Shown here: one piece after another, positions 24,475-34,078 of the stretch
How the letters are laid out: each line of letters begins with the position of its first letter
Position numbering within the stretch: the first letter of the stretch is position 1
Source of the DNA: Lacrimispora amygdalina
Lineage (GTDB): Bacteria > Bacillota > Clostridia > Lachnospirales > Lachnospiraceae
Direction of reading: 5' to 3'
Length of the DNA stretch: 64,000 nt
NCBI RefSeq assembly: GCF_003432035.1
Contig: NZ_QOHO01000011.1
Span: 1-64,000 of the forward strand
Notes under the pieces: model-generated
Database searches by the model: none
The model's input: the letters and a program-made list of their open reading frames with translations, nothing else
What the model was told of the DNA's origin: nothing
Translations under genes and position numbers: made by a program

Positions 24475-27339
24475 TTAGTCGCGAATGTTGACCTTTGCTG
24501 CATCCAGGGCGCCTGCGTTTACAATGGATTCTAAGTCTATATAGCCATAATAATACTTATAGACATTCTTCGCAATGTTGGCGGCGTTCGATGATGAATA
24601 GCCATACGGAATATTCACTGTTACACAGATTTCCGGATTGTCATATGGCGCATAAGAAATGAAGAACGCATGATTCGGCTTATTGCGGGCCTCCTGGGCA
24701 GTTCCCGTCTTACCGGCAATCTCCACTTCAAGGTCTGCAAATAATCTCTTTGTCGAACCATTAGCAATCACTTCTCTCATTCCCTGTTGTACAGTATCCC
24801 ACGTTGAGCCCGCCGCGTCAATATGAGAAGAAATCTCAGGGGTATAATCTTTGATCAGATTACCTTCAGAATCCGTTGTTTTATCAAGTAAACTCAGTTC
24901 AAACACAGTTCCCCTGTTTGCTATGGCAGCCACATACCTTGAAAGCTGGACATTGGTATAAGCGTGGCTTCCCTGTCCCATGGCGGAACGTTCCGGCGAT
25001 TCTTTGGAAATCTGGGGATCCAGTTCCCCAATCTCAACACCGGATTTGTGGTCCAGTCCAAATTTTGCTGCATATTTCCGCAAGACATCCAGTCCTAAAT
25101 CCGGAGTATAGATTCCGCTGCCATCTGTGGAAAGACGGTGTCCTAAATCTGCGAAGAAATAGTTGCAGGAGTTTTCAATCCCCCCCACGATATTAAGCGG
25201 ACCATGGTGACCCGAATAGATCCAGCACTTGATGGGAGGTTCTACATCTGTATAAATTCCTGTACAGTTAATCGTCTCATCTTCAGTAATCGCATGTTCC
25301 TCAAGAGCAGCTACTGCCGTAATCGGCTTGAACGTAGATCCCGGCGCTTTTCGCGTCTGGGTGGCATTGTTATAAAGGGGAAGGGATAAATCCGCCTGAA
25401 GCTGACTGAAATAAGAGCCATCCCCGATCCGGTTGTTATCGTATCCAGGATAAGAAACCAGTGCAAGAACCTCTCCGGTTTTATCATTGGTCACTACCAC
25501 TCCTGCATTGCAGGGTGACAATGCCAGCTGAGCCGGAGTGATTTCAAGCGCAGACAGTTTTTTTAAAAGAAAGTTGTATGCATCGTTAGCTGCTCTTAAT
25601 TCAGCAATATCCTGTTCATTTTCCTTTAATACGCCCTGATCATATAAAGCCAGGCAAAGTTCCTGTCCTGTTATGGTATCGTTATTGATTAAATACCGGT
25701 ATATCTTCTTTGTGAAATTCCTGTCCTCTTCCAGTTTGCCCAGCACATAATTTACCAGTGCTTCAAACGTATCATCTGCACTGGAATATTTGGTATCTGT
25801 CTCCAGTTTCGACGTATCAACCCACCCGTTTGCAATTCCATAATAAAGATAATCCCTTAAGCTGATCTCATCTGACTTCCACGCCTTAAATTCATCACTG
25901 GAGGTATCCATGGCCTCTTCTTTAATAATTCCCACTGTGGGACCGGAAAGATAACTGTAAATATAGAACATATAGGCTTTCGTATCTTCGGGAAGATTTT
26001 TCATGTCCGTTGCATGAGGGCTCATCAGTTCGTCTCGCAGACCGTTAAATATCTGCCTGCGGGAAGCTTCATATTTCCGGTATATGTTTTTCTCGGTATC
26101 TGACGCATCCTCTGCCTCAATGTCCTTTAAAGACAGGACATTGTTATTGATCAGCTGAAAATAAGCATCTTTTACCGGTATTTTCATATTGGATCCATCT
26201 GTGGTGCTGTCCGCCTGATAGTCGCCGTTTACTATGGTTTTAATCAGAACGCCTGCAAGAGACTGCTCAATCAGATGATAGATCCCTTTTTGGAGATCTG
26301 CATCCAGTGTTAAATAAACATCATTGCCGGCCAGGGCATCCGTCTCGTCCTTGGTCTCCCGGATTCTGCCTACGCTGTCTTTGTAGATGGTCTTTTTCCC
26401 TTTGGTTCCCTGCAGATCATGCTCCATGGTATACTCAATTCCAGTGCGGCCTACAATATCATTGATATCATAGTCATCTTTACGGCTCTGGAGGTTTTGC
26501 AGCTGATCCTCCGGAACTTTTCCGGTATATCCAATTACAGGGGCAAAGGGGACACTGTCATTATAGGCACGGATTGTTGTCTCTTCTACCGTAACTCCCT
26601 GCATATCCCCGATATGCTCCAGGATATCAGCCACCGTTTCATCAGATACTTCGGCGGCCACTTCAGTCGCCTCATACTTCCGGTACAGCATCAGACGCAG
26701 AGCATATTTTATATTAATAATATCAAGCGCCTCCTGATCCGTAACAGATATGGCTGTGCCGTCAGAATCTGTTAAACGGTTTAATCCGTTATCCTCACAG
26801 ATCTGTTCAAATAATTCCCTGGCACTTAAATTAGAAGGATAGAGACCCTTTTCGTCATCTAAATCCTCCACTTTTTTCAGGCCGTAATAATCACGGAGAA
26901 AACGTTTCCTTGCGGACTCAGAAGAAGAAGTATAAACCATATCTCCATTGGGATCAACGGCTATTTCAAATTTACCCTGTACAGTCTCTCCATGTTTTCT
27001 AAGAATCTGCACCAGCCTTAAATACATGCGGTTTTTATCATCTGAATTCTTATAAACGCCAGTATCCTGTATCATAACAGAATAAGCCAGTTTATTATAT
27101 GCCAGCACTTTTCCGGTTCTGTCATAGATGTTCCCTCTGGTGCCGGCAGTCGTAATGGTCTGCTCCGTAAGCTGTAAATAATCATTCAGCGCTTTTTCAC
27201 CGTTAATGATCTGCATTTGAAAAAGCTTATGAACCAGTCCGGTATACATGGCAAAGCAGATGATCGCAAGAATAAAAAGACGGGATGTTGCCGCTTTCCT
27301 GATTAAATCTCTTTTGATCTCCAACAATTCCCTAAACAA
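24475..27339 (-). CDS. mrdA: Penicillin-binding protein 2, elongation transpeptidase, with long insertion
   Basis: Class B PBP that cross-links side-wall peptidoglycan with RodA. I choose TTG 27339 (AGAGGTG 9 bases upstream, overlapping the mreD stop), giving 954 residues; TTG 27363 is also in frame. One N-terminal helix (about 20-40), a PBP dimer domain with TAGTRGNIYDRTGKVLAYN, DIVGRTGIEYTMEHDLQGTKG and the transpeptidase with STFK (Ser668), SCN (724) and KTG (877). It is 250-300 residues longer than a typical PBP2: the extra, helical and acidic, falls about residues 130-240 and 360-590. Similar enlarged PBP2 proteins occur in Lachnospiraceae. Confidence 0.94.
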   Translation of the reverse strand: MFRELLEIKRDLIRKAATSRLFILAIICFAMYTGLVHKLFQMQIINGEKALNDYLQLTEQTITTAGTRGNIYDRTGKVLAYNKLAYSVMIQDTGVYKNSDDKNRMYLRLVQILRKHGETVQGKFEIAVDPNGDMVYTSSSESARKRFLRDYYGLKKVEDLDDEKGLYPSNLSARELFEQICEDNGLNRLTDSDGTAISVTDQEALDIINIKYALRLMLYRKYEATEVAAEVSDETVADILEHIGDMQGVTVEETTIRAYNDSVPFAPVIGYTGKVPEDQLQNLQSRKDDYDINDIVGRTGIEYTMEHDLQGTKGKKTIYKDSVGRIRETKDETDALAGNDVYLTLDADLQKGIYHLIEQSLAGVLIKTIVNGDYQADSTTDGSNMKIPVKDAYFQLINNNVLSLKDIEAEDASDTEKNIYRKYEASRRQIFNGLRDELMSPHATDMKNLPEDTKAYMFYIYSYLSGPTVGIIKEEAMDTSSDEFKAWKSDEISLRDYLYYGIANGWVDTSKLETDTKYSSADDTFEALVNYVLGKLEEDRNFTKKIYRYLINNDTITGQELCLALYDQGVLKENEQDIAELRAANDAYNFLLKKLSALEITPAQLALSPCNAGVVVTNDKTGEVLALVSYPGYDNNRIGDGSYFSQLQADLSLPLYNNATQTRKAPGSTFKPITAVAALEEHAITEDETINCTGIYTDVEPPIKCWIYSGHHGPLNIVGGIENSCNYFFADLGHRLSTDGSGIYTPDLGLDVLRKYAAKFGLDHKSGVEIGELDPQISKESPERSAMGQGSHAYTNVQLSRYVAAIANRGTVFELSLLDKTTDSEGNLIKDYTPEISSHIDAAGSTWDTVQQGMREVIANGSTKRLFADLEVEIAGKTGTAQEARNKPNHAFFISYAPYDNPEICVTVNIPYGYSSSNAANIAKNVYKYYYGYIDLESIVNAGALDAAKVNIRD

Positions 27340-27865
27340 TAGTCGAATCACCTCTTTTTTCAATCTCTTCCAAATGGCGGTTCATAATCAGGAATACCCG
27401 ATAAAGAAGAAGCGTGGTTACAACTGTAAAAATAATCTCCGGCAGGACCAGATTAATAAAATAAAAACCAATCCTCAGTTTCTGCCGGATTAAAAAGCGG
27501 AACACATAGATATATAAATTGTATGCCAGCTCGTTTAAAACACTTAGAATTAAAGGCAGCGTTATATAGTCTTCGTAGTAATACCTGGTACATATTCCGT
27601 TAGCATATCCCATAAAGATGAAAATCAGAGTATAAAAACCAAAGGGTCCGCTGTAAAACAAATCCATAAGAAGACCTGATAAAAGTCCGTAATACATCCC
27701 GGCTTCTTTTCCATGCATAAACCCAAAGGAAAATGTGAGTATTAATAGCAGATTGGGTGCAGCCGATAAAAACGGAAGCAGGGGGAATATGCAGTTTTGA
27801 ATGGTAAATGCCAGTATAATCAGCAGTACGTTGAATATAATCCGTCTCATGTTACTCCTTTTCAC
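27332..27865 (-). CDS. mreD: Rod-shape-determining protein MreD
   Basis: Membrane component of the elongasome. The 177-residue protein has five or six helices; MRRIIFNVLLIILAFTIQNCIFP opens it, and GLLMDLFYSGPFGFYTLIFIFMGYANG is the conserved core. Sequence conservation in MreD is low, so the call rests also on position: its ATG overlaps the mreC stop and PBP2 follows. Confidence 0.92.
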   Translation of the reverse strand: MKRSNMRRIIFNVLLIILAFTIQNCIFPLLPFLSAAPNLLLILTFSFGFMHGKEAGMYYGLLSGLLMDLFYSGPFGFYTLIFIFMGYANGICTRYYYEDYITLPLILSVLNELAYNLYIYVFRFLIRQKLRIGFYFINLVLPEIIFTVVTTLLLYRVFLIMNRHLEEIEKRGDSTIV

Positions 27866-28794
27866 TGTTGAGAAGCGCTTTCACTTTCTGAAGCCGGGGC
27901 AGATTCTGCAGTCGTCTGTGCAGCCTCATCTTTTTCTGCAGATTCGGCCGATTCCCCTTCCTTCATCATGTCGGCCTTCAGCTGGGTAATTACAAGAACC
28001 TCCTGAAGGCTGTCAAATTCTGCTGCCGGAATTAAATAACCGGATTTAGTCACATTATTTGTATCATTGGTGATATCGGAAGCATATCCCACTAAAATTC
28101 CAGGTAAAAACACAGAGCTGATATTGGATGTTACGATCTTATCTCCGTCTTTTAAATCGCTTTCTTTTAATACGTTTGTAATCCTTAACCTGCCATCTTT
28201 AAACAGAGTTAAGTCACCGGCAACAATACAGCTGTCTCCGGACTGCATGGCCATACCGCTGACCCGGCTGGAATCATCTATGATGGACCGTACGGTGGCA
28301 TAATTGGCACCTACATCGGTAACGATTCCCACCAGGCCTCCGCCTGCCACCACATTCATATCTGTGGCGATTCCATCCCTGGAACCTTTGTCAATACGAA
28401 ACACTTTAAACCAGTTGCTTGAATCGTTGGCAATTACTCTGGCTCCCACCTTTGTATACTGTCCGTATTCCTGGTCCAGACTGTACAGCTCCCTTAATCG
28501 TTTTAATTCAAATTCTTCTGACTGAAGCCTGGTATTTTCCTCCGTCAGCTGGTCAATAAGATCTTTCATATCCTTATTTTCAATCATTGCATCCTTAAGT
28601 TTGGCATAATCCGTGACCTCATCATAAATAGCAGATCCCACCGAATTAACTCCCGACTGTACCGGGATCAGAAAATATCCCACGCCGGTCCGAAGAGGCG
28701 TAAGCCACTCGTCATGAATCGAAGTCAGTCCAATTAAAAGGACACAAAAAACTGTTAATGCAATCAGAATATATTTACTGCGCTTTGGTTCCAT
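27862..28794 (-). CDS. mreC: Rod-shape-determining protein MreC
   Basis: Links the MreB filament to the wall enzymes and activates PBP2-RodA. The 310-residue protein has one N-terminal helix (8-26), a coiled coil (about 65-100), and the two beta barrels with GSRDGIATDMNVVAGGGLVGIVTDVG, VRSIIDDSSRVSGM and DKIVTSNISSVFLPGILVG. The last 35 residues are a disordered Glu/Ser/Ala tail. mreB is not in the window, so it must lie elsewhere, as is common in Clostridia. A GGGGA box precedes the ATG. Confidence 0.94.
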   Translation of the reverse strand: MEPKRSKYILIALTVFCVLLIGLTSIHDEWLTPLRTGVGYFLIPVQSGVNSVGSAIYDEVTDYAKLKDAMIENKDMKDLIDQLTEENTRLQSEEFELKRLRELYSLDQEYGQYTKVGARVIANDSSNWFKVFRIDKGSRDGIATDMNVVAGGGLVGIVTDVGANYATVRSIIDDSSRVSGMAMQSGDSCIVAGDLTLFKDGRLRITNVLKESDLKDGDKIVTSNISSVFLPGILVGYASDITNDTNNVTKSGYLIPAAEFDSLQEVLVITQLKADMMKEGESAESAEKDEAAQTTAESAPASESESASQQ

Positions 28795-29490
28795 CTATAC
28801 GATTCCCCGTTCTTTTAAACTGATATAGGAATTGTCTCCTATAATGATATGATCCAGCAGTCTGATACCAATTAAATCCCCAGCCTCCTTCACCCTGCGT
28901 GTAATCGAAAGATCTTCACTGCTTGGAGCCGGATCTCCGCTGGGATGATTATGGACCAGAACCAGGCTGACTGCATGATGCCTGACTGCTTCAATGAAAA
29001 TCTCCCTGGGAGAAACAACGGAAGTATTCACCGTTCCCTGAGAGATCATAATGTCCTTTATAAGGGCACCTTTTGTATTTAAGAGCATGACAAAAACCTG
29101 CTCCTGCTCTCTGTGGCGCATATCTTCCACAAAGTAATTGACGATATCCTGAGGACTGTGAAAATTAATTCCCTGTGGGCAGGCCGTCCTCTTCCAGATT
29201 CTTCTGGAAAGTTCTCCAATGCATAAAAGCTGTGCACCTTTCACACGGCCAATCCCCTTCACCTGCATCAGTTCCTGCATGGAAAGATGCAAAAGCCCTA
29301 AAATACCCTCTCGCGGATAGTTTAAGGCCAGTATCTTTTGTGACAGTGCCAGAGAATTGTCCTCTCTGGAACCTGTCCGGATAATAATGGACAGAAGTTC
29401 TGCATCACTTAAACCTTCCGGGCCCTCTCTTAAACACTTCTCACAGGGCCTTTCATCCTTAGGGATGTCTTTCATCGTTATACGTTCCAT
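28795..29490 (-). CDS. radC: RadC-family JAMM-domain protein
   Basis: RadC was named as a DNA repair gene, but its role is unsettled. The protein has an N-terminal helix-hairpin-helix part (LREGPEGLSDAELLSIIIRTG, QELMQVKGIGRVKGAQLL) and a C-terminal JAMM metalloprotease-like domain with VLVHNHPSGDPAPSSEDL and GIRLLDHIIIGDNSYISL. The ATG at 29490 has AGGAGG only 3 bases upstream, so the exact start is open; ATG 29535 gives 15 more residues but no SD. It lies at the head of mreCD, as in many Firmicutes. Confidence 0.9.
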   Translation of the reverse strand: MERITMKDIPKDERPCEKCLREGPEGLSDAELLSIIIRTGSREDNSLALSQKILALNYPREGILGLLHLSMQELMQVKGIGRVKGAQLLCIGELSRRIWKRTACPQGINFHSPQDIVNYFVEDMRHREQEQVFVMLLNTKGALIKDIMISQGTVNTSVVSPREIFIEAVRHHAVSLVLVHNHPSGDPAPSSEDLSITRRVKEAGDLIGIRLLDHIIIGDNSYISLKERGIV

Positions 29491-29537
29491 ATGCCTCCTA
29501 CGGTTACTCTCCAGGTACGCAACAGACATATGCATGT

Positions 29538-29789
29538 TTAAATCAATCGATACGCTGCAAGGGCTGCAGCCATTCCTATAATGCCAGCCATGGTTATTTT
29601 AATATTAATGCCGAAGGTTATTACCAGAATACCAAAATTGACAATTAACGGAGCATCAAAGCCAAATGACTGGCCAGTATTTAACCAGGACAGCCACGGA
29701 ATTGTCTTGGTCAGATCTCCGACAAAGCCGCCGATCACAACACCGGCAAGCATAAGAAGCAGCAGTACCCAGTAGTTTTTACCTCTCAT
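29538..29789 (-). CDS. DUF4321 small membrane protein
   Basis: An 83-residue protein of a clostridial family found before radC-mreCD, with no known function. It has two clear hydrophobic helices (about 6-22 and 50-78) joined by a loop with DLTKTIPWLSWLNTGQSFGF. Basic MRGKNY suggests the N-terminus is inside. It is followed by radC within 48 bases. A role in shape or membrane anchoring is a guess from position. Confidence 0.85.
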   Translation of the reverse strand: MRGKNYWVLLLLMLAGVVIGGFVGDLTKTIPWLSWLNTGQSFGFDAPLIVNFGILVITFGINIKITMAGIIGMAAALAAYRLI

Positions 29790-29841
29790 CTCTTGATACT
29801 CCTTTTTGTTTCCTGGCAGGATTGTCCATACCTATCAAAAT

Positions 29842-29870
29842 ATTCTAGCATAATTTTACAGCTGTGTACA
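29842..29870 (-). promoter_or_regulatory. Likely promoter of DUF4321-radC-mre-min-rod operon
   Basis: On the minus strand TGTACA (29870-29865), 17 bases, TAGAAT (29847-29842). The -35 is weak, but it lies in the only larger gap ahead of the operon. Confidence 0.5.
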
Positions 29871-29877
29871 CCCTTTT

Positions 29878-31158
29878 TTACAATACAATCAAACCTGCTT
29901 CCAGAAGCTTCTGGAGTGACATCAATATACCAAGCTTGGCATGATACCAGGTAAGACCGCCCTGAAAATACACTGCATAGGGAGGCTTAATTGGCGCATC
30001 CGCACTTAATTCGATGGAAGATCCCTGTACAAAAGCACCGGCTGCCATAATAACAGGGGCATCGTATCCAGGCATGTCCCACGGCTCCGGAGTAACGAAG
30101 CTGTCCACCGGTGCTGCCGCCTGAATTCCCTGACAGAACGCGATCACTCCTTCCGGATTTCCAAACGTGACTGCCTGTATAATATCATGGCGTGACTGCG
30201 TTCCATCAGGTACGACGGAAAATCCAAGTCTCTCATAAATATTCGCCGCAAAAACAGCGCCCTTTAAAGCACCTGCCACTACTGTGGGCGAAAGAAAGAG
30301 CCCCTGGTAAAAAGACTGGTTTAACCCCAGACTTGCGCCGACTTCCTTCCCCAGTCCCGGTGCAGTAAGGCGGTAGGAAGCGCGGTCGATACAGTCTGTT
30401 CTTCCTGCAATATAACCACCGATGGGAGCAAGACCGCCGCCGGGATTTTTAATCAGTGAACCCACAATCATATCCGCGCCCACATCGGAAGGCTCAATCC
30501 GCTCCACAAATTCACCGTAGCAGTTATCTACCATACAGATAACATCGGGTTTAATTTTTTTTATGAAAGAAATCAGATCACCGATCTGGGAAACAGAAAA
30601 TGTAGGGCGGGTATCATAGCCCTTGGAACGCTGAATGGTAACCAGACGTGTCTTTTCATTTACGGCTTTTGCAATGGAATCATAATCAAAGCTTCCATCG
30701 GAAAGGAGATCTACCTGACGGTATATAACGCCGTATTCTTTCAGCGATCCGGCACTCTCCCTGATTCCAATCACTTCCTCCAGCGTATCATATGGCTTTC
30801 CTGCAGGGGAAAGAAGTTCATCTCCCGGACGCAAATTCCCGGATAAGGCGATGGAAAGTGCATGAGTACCGCTGATTAAATTGGGCCTTACCAGCGCACT
30901 TTCCGTGTGGAAAACACTGGCGTAAACAGCCTCCAGTGTATCGCGCCCCAGATCATTGTACCCGTAGCCCGTCGTTGCTGCAAAATGAATGTCACTGACC
31001 CTGTTATCCTGCATGGCTTTAATGACCTTCATCTGGTTATATTCCGCATTTTTATCTATTTCTTCAAATCTTGTTTTTAAATCTGTCTCAATCTTTGTTC
31101 CAAAGTCCAGAACGTTCCGGCTGATTCCAAGTTCCTCATACATACTGTCTATTTCCAT
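29878..31158 (-). CDS. Methionine gamma-lyase-like PLP enzyme (aluminium-resistance family)
   Basis: A fold-type I PLP enzyme annotated as YnbB / aluminium resistance protein or methionine gamma-lyase family. The 426-residue protein carries the PLP-lysine region IVGSLIKNPGGGLAPIGGYIAG, the aldimine region PNLISGTHALSIALSGNLRPGDEL, DNCYGEFVE as the Asp that contacts the pyridine nitrogen, and TIQRSKGYDTRP. It occurs beside miaA and hfq in many Firmicutes. The true substrate is not settled. It starts 3 bases after miaA. Confidence 0.9.
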   Translation of the reverse strand: MEIDSMYEELGISRNVLDFGTKIETDLKTRFEEIDKNAEYNQMKVIKAMQDNRVSDIHFAATTGYGYNDLGRDTLEAVYASVFHTESALVRPNLISGTHALSIALSGNLRPGDELLSPAGKPYDTLEEVIGIRESAGSLKEYGVIYRQVDLLSDGSFDYDSIAKAVNEKTRLVTIQRSKGYDTRPTFSVSQIGDLISFIKKIKPDVICMVDNCYGEFVERIEPSDVGADMIVGSLIKNPGGGLAPIGGYIAGRTDCIDRASYRLTAPGLGKEVGASLGLNQSFYQGLFLSPTVVAGALKGAVFAANIYERLGFSVVPDGTQSRHDIIQAVTFGNPEGVIAFCQGIQAAAPVDSFVTPEPWDMPGYDAPVIMAAGAFVQGSSIELSADAPIKPPYAVYFQGGLTWYHAKLGILMSLQKLLEAGLIVL

Positions 31159-31161
31159 GAT

Positions 31162-32112
31162 TTAACATTTCTCCAATCCGATTATCTCATTTGTATCCTG
31201 CACAATCTTTTTTAGAACCCGGTCTAAATCATAATCAAAATCAGGAAGAAAAATATTTCTTACATCTCTTTCCCGTTTAAACCAGGTAATCTGCCGTTTT
31301 GCAAAATGTCTGGTATCCCGCTTCAGGATATAAACAGCCTCCTCAAGCGTACAGATTCCCTGAAGATAATCCAGTATTTCCTTATATCCCAGTCCCTGCA
31401 TGGATACCATTTCTCTTGTGCAGCCCATTTCTTTCAACCTTTTTACTTCCGAAACCAGCCCCCGTTCCATCATTAAATCCACTCGCCGGTCAATTCTCTG
31501 ATACAAAACCTCCCGGTCCATGTTTACTGTATAATACAGGAAATCATAAGGAGAAGATTTTTCCCTTTCCCGTCTGTTGTGCTCTGAGATTTTCTCTCCT
31601 GTCTGTCTGAAATATTCAATTGCACGGATTACCCGTTTCTTGTTGTTGGGATGAATCTCTGCGGCAGAATCCGGATCTATCTTATGAAGCAGTTCATGAA
31701 GGTATTCCCCGCCTTTTTCTCTTCCCATGGTTTCCAGTTCCTCCCGTATGGAGGAATCCTCACCTGTTTCCGTAAAATCAATGTCGTAGAGAAGCGCCTG
31801 GATGTAGAATCCGGTACCTCCTGTCACAATAGGAATATTTCCATGAGAATAAATAGTATTCACTGCAGCCTTTGCCATTTTCTGAAAAACTGCTACATTA
31901 AATTCCTCTTCCGGATCGAGTACATCAATTAAGTAGTGGGGAATTCCTTTTTTTTCTTCTTCTGTAATTTTGGCAGATCCAATATCCATGTGACGGTAAA
32001 CCTGCATGGAATCTGCACTGATAATTTCCCCACCGATTGCCTGGGCAAGACGGACCGATAAATCTGTTTTGCCTGCGGCTGTAGGGCCGGTTATAATAAT
32101 TAATGGTTTCAT
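31162..32112 (-). CDS. miaA: tRNA dimethylallyltransferase
   Basis: Adds a dimethylallyl group to A37 of tRNAs that read UNN codons; MiaB of the same operon then adds the methylthio group. The 316-residue protein has Walker A GPTAAGKTDLSV (8-19), GEIISADSMQVYRHMDIGSAK, GIPHYLIDVLDPEEEF, VTGGTGFYIQALLY, and the C-terminal RDTRHFAKRQITWFKRE. Its start overlaps the mutL stop (TGATG). Confidence 0.97.
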   Translation of the reverse strand: MKPLIIITGPTAAGKTDLSVRLAQAIGGEIISADSMQVYRHMDIGSAKITEEEKKGIPHYLIDVLDPEEEFNVAVFQKMAKAAVNTIYSHGNIPIVTGGTGFYIQALLYDIDFTETGEDSSIREELETMGREKGGEYLHELLHKIDPDSAAEIHPNNKKRVIRAIEYFRQTGEKISEHNRREREKSSPYDFLYYTVNMDREVLYQRIDRRVDLMMERGLVSEVKRLKEMGCTREMVSMQGLGYKEILDYLQGICTLEEAVYILKRDTRHFAKRQITWFKRERDVRNIFLPDFDYDLDRVLKKIVQDTNEIIGLEKC

Positions 32113-34061
32113 CAGACAATCCTCTTAAATTTCTTTTCTAGTTCATACCGGCTCATGGAAATGATCGTCGGTCTGCCATGAGGGCAGGCATAAGGATTTT
32201 CCAGCTTAAGAAGCTGATCGATCAGTTCATTGGCTTCTGCCGCTGATAAGGAATTTCCTCCCTTCACTGCTGCTTTGCAGGACATTGACGCCACTTTCTC
32301 GTAAATGATCGAGGGATTGGTAAATGACGTATCATCGGACAAGCTGTCAATCATTTCAATCAGCAGTTCCTTTTTCGCAATGGAAAAAAGATTGGCCGGA
32401 ACACCTCTCACTGCAAATTCTTTCCCTCCAAATGGCTCAATTTCAAAGCCCATGTCCGTAAAAACAGACATATGGCGGTTCAGCAAAAGCTCTTCATTCC
32501 GGTTTAATGTAAGTATAATCGGAGGATTAATTACCTGGGAAGTATATTCTCTGGTTTTAAGTGTTGCCATGGTTTTCTCATATAAAACCTTTTCGTGGGC
32601 TGCATGCTGGTCAATAATATAGAGCTGGTCAGAAAACTCCACCAGCCAGTAGGTGTCAAACACCTGACCGATCAGTTTATGCTTTAAGCGGGACTCCGGC
32701 TCTAAAAGCTTTCCGTCAAATAAATCCAGCTGCTCTGCCTTTTGTTCCTGCTTAAACTGGTTTAAAATCTCACTTTGTATTACAGGCTCCTGCTGCTTCA
32801 CAATTGTTCTTTCTTCTAAAACCGGTGCCGGAGGAGCCAGCCAGTTTTCTTCCAGAGAATCCGGTTCTCTGACTGATTCCGGCTGGGGCGGTATCAGTCG
32901 TTTGGGGAAAGAAAATCCGTCAGACGGCTTTTTTTCCTGTGAAACAGCTGTCTGATTCAAAGCCATGAGCCTGTGATTTTCAAAAGGTTCCGGTGAAGGC
33001 TGGAACTTTTTTCCAGGCATCTCCTCTTTCTTTTCCTCATCCTTTTTATTGAGGCTGACTTCCGGAATCAATTCTTTATGCGCAAGGGCATTTGCTACTG
33101 CCTGATAAACCATATGATAGATCATTTCTCCGTCGCGGAAGCGAAGTTCCATCTTGGTGGGATGAACATTCACATCAAGCAGTTCCGGTTCTATGGTGAA
33201 ATGAAGCATGGTAAACGGATACTTATGCTGCATCATAAACGGCCGGTAAGCTTCTTCAATGGCCCGGGAAATAATACTGCTTTTAATAAATCTTCCATTG
33301 ATGAAATAATTTTCGTAATTCCGGTTGCCTCTGGCAATCACTGGTTTTCCGATAAAACCGTTTACAGTGACCTCCCCCTTTTTAACCGATACCTCCAGGA
33401 GGTTAGATGCAATCTCTCTGCCAAATACCGTATAGATAATATCTTTCAGGTTATGGTTGCCGGATGTATGAAGCTTATTCTGATTGTTCTGTATAAATCG
33501 TATGGAAACCTCCGGGTGAGACAGCGCCAGTTTCTCCACCAGATCAGCCACATGCGCACCTTCCGTAACCGGAGTTTTTAAAAACTTTTTTCTTGCGGGA
33601 GTATTGAAAAATAAGTTTCTTGCAATAAAGGTTGTTCCTTCCGGTGCACCGATTTCCTCGATGGACCGTTCTATCCCTCCATCGATCTGGTATCTGGTAC
33701 CGGTTAACCCAACACTGGTCTTTGTAATTATCTCCACCTGTGAGACAGATGCAATACTGGCAAGTGCCTCACCGCGGAATCCCAAAGAGGATACTGTAAA
33801 CAAGTCCTCAACCGATTTGATTTTACTGGTGGAATGGCGCAGGAAAGCAAGGGGAACCTCTTCTTTTGGAATACCGCAGCCATTATCCGTCACGCGGATA
33901 AATGAGGTTCCCCCTTCTTTGATTTCCACCGTAACAGCTGTCGCCTTTGCATCAATTGCATTCTCCAAAAGCTCTTTTACCACAGAAGCCGGACGTTCAA
34001 CCACTTCTCCTGCTGCTATTTTATTAATCGTATTCTGATCCAGTACGGTTATATTTGCCAT
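32112..34061 (-). CDS. mutL: DNA mismatch repair protein MutL (with endonuclease motif)
   Basis: Links MutS to strand removal. The 649-residue protein has the GHKL ATPase (NTINKIAAGEVVERPASVVKELLENAIDA, DNGCGI, RGEALASIASV), a disordered linker (about 340-460), and a C-terminal dimerisation domain with the metal-dependent endonuclease motif DQHAAHEKVLYE and ACPHGRP. The organism thus does not need MutH. Followed by miaA with an overlap, 17 bases after mutS. Confidence 0.97.
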   Translation of the reverse strand: MANITVLDQNTINKIAAGEVVERPASVVKELLENAIDAKATAVTVEIKEGGTSFIRVTDNGCGIPKEEVPLAFLRHSTSKIKSVEDLFTVSSLGFRGEALASIASVSQVEIITKTSVGLTGTRYQIDGGIERSIEEIGAPEGTTFIARNLFFNTPARKKFLKTPVTEGAHVADLVEKLALSHPEVSIRFIQNNQNKLHTSGNHNLKDIIYTVFGREIASNLLEVSVKKGEVTVNGFIGKPVIARGNRNYENYFINGRFIKSSIISRAIEEAYRPFMMQHKYPFTMLHFTIEPELLDVNVHPTKMELRFRDGEMIYHMVYQAVANALAHKELIPEVSLNKKDEEKKEEMPGKKFQPSPEPFENHRLMALNQTAVSQEKKPSDGFSFPKRLIPPQPESVREPDSLEENWLAPPAPVLEERTIVKQQEPVIQSEILNQFKQEQKAEQLDLFDGKLLEPESRLKHKLIGQVFDTYWLVEFSDQLYIIDQHAAHEKVLYEKTMATLKTREYTSQVINPPIILTLNRNEELLLNRHMSVFTDMGFEIEPFGGKEFAVRGVPANLFSIAKKELLIEMIDSLSDDTSFTNPSIIYEKVASMSCKAAVKGGNSLSAAEANELIDQLLKLENPYACPHGRPTIISMSRYELEKKFKRIV

Positions 34062-34078
34062 GGCACCTGCTCCTTTTC

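Noticed and set aside
33078-34038. Plus-strand frames of 167 and 144 residues opposite mutL
   Set aside because: Shadows of the highly conserved mutL sequence with no motif of their own.
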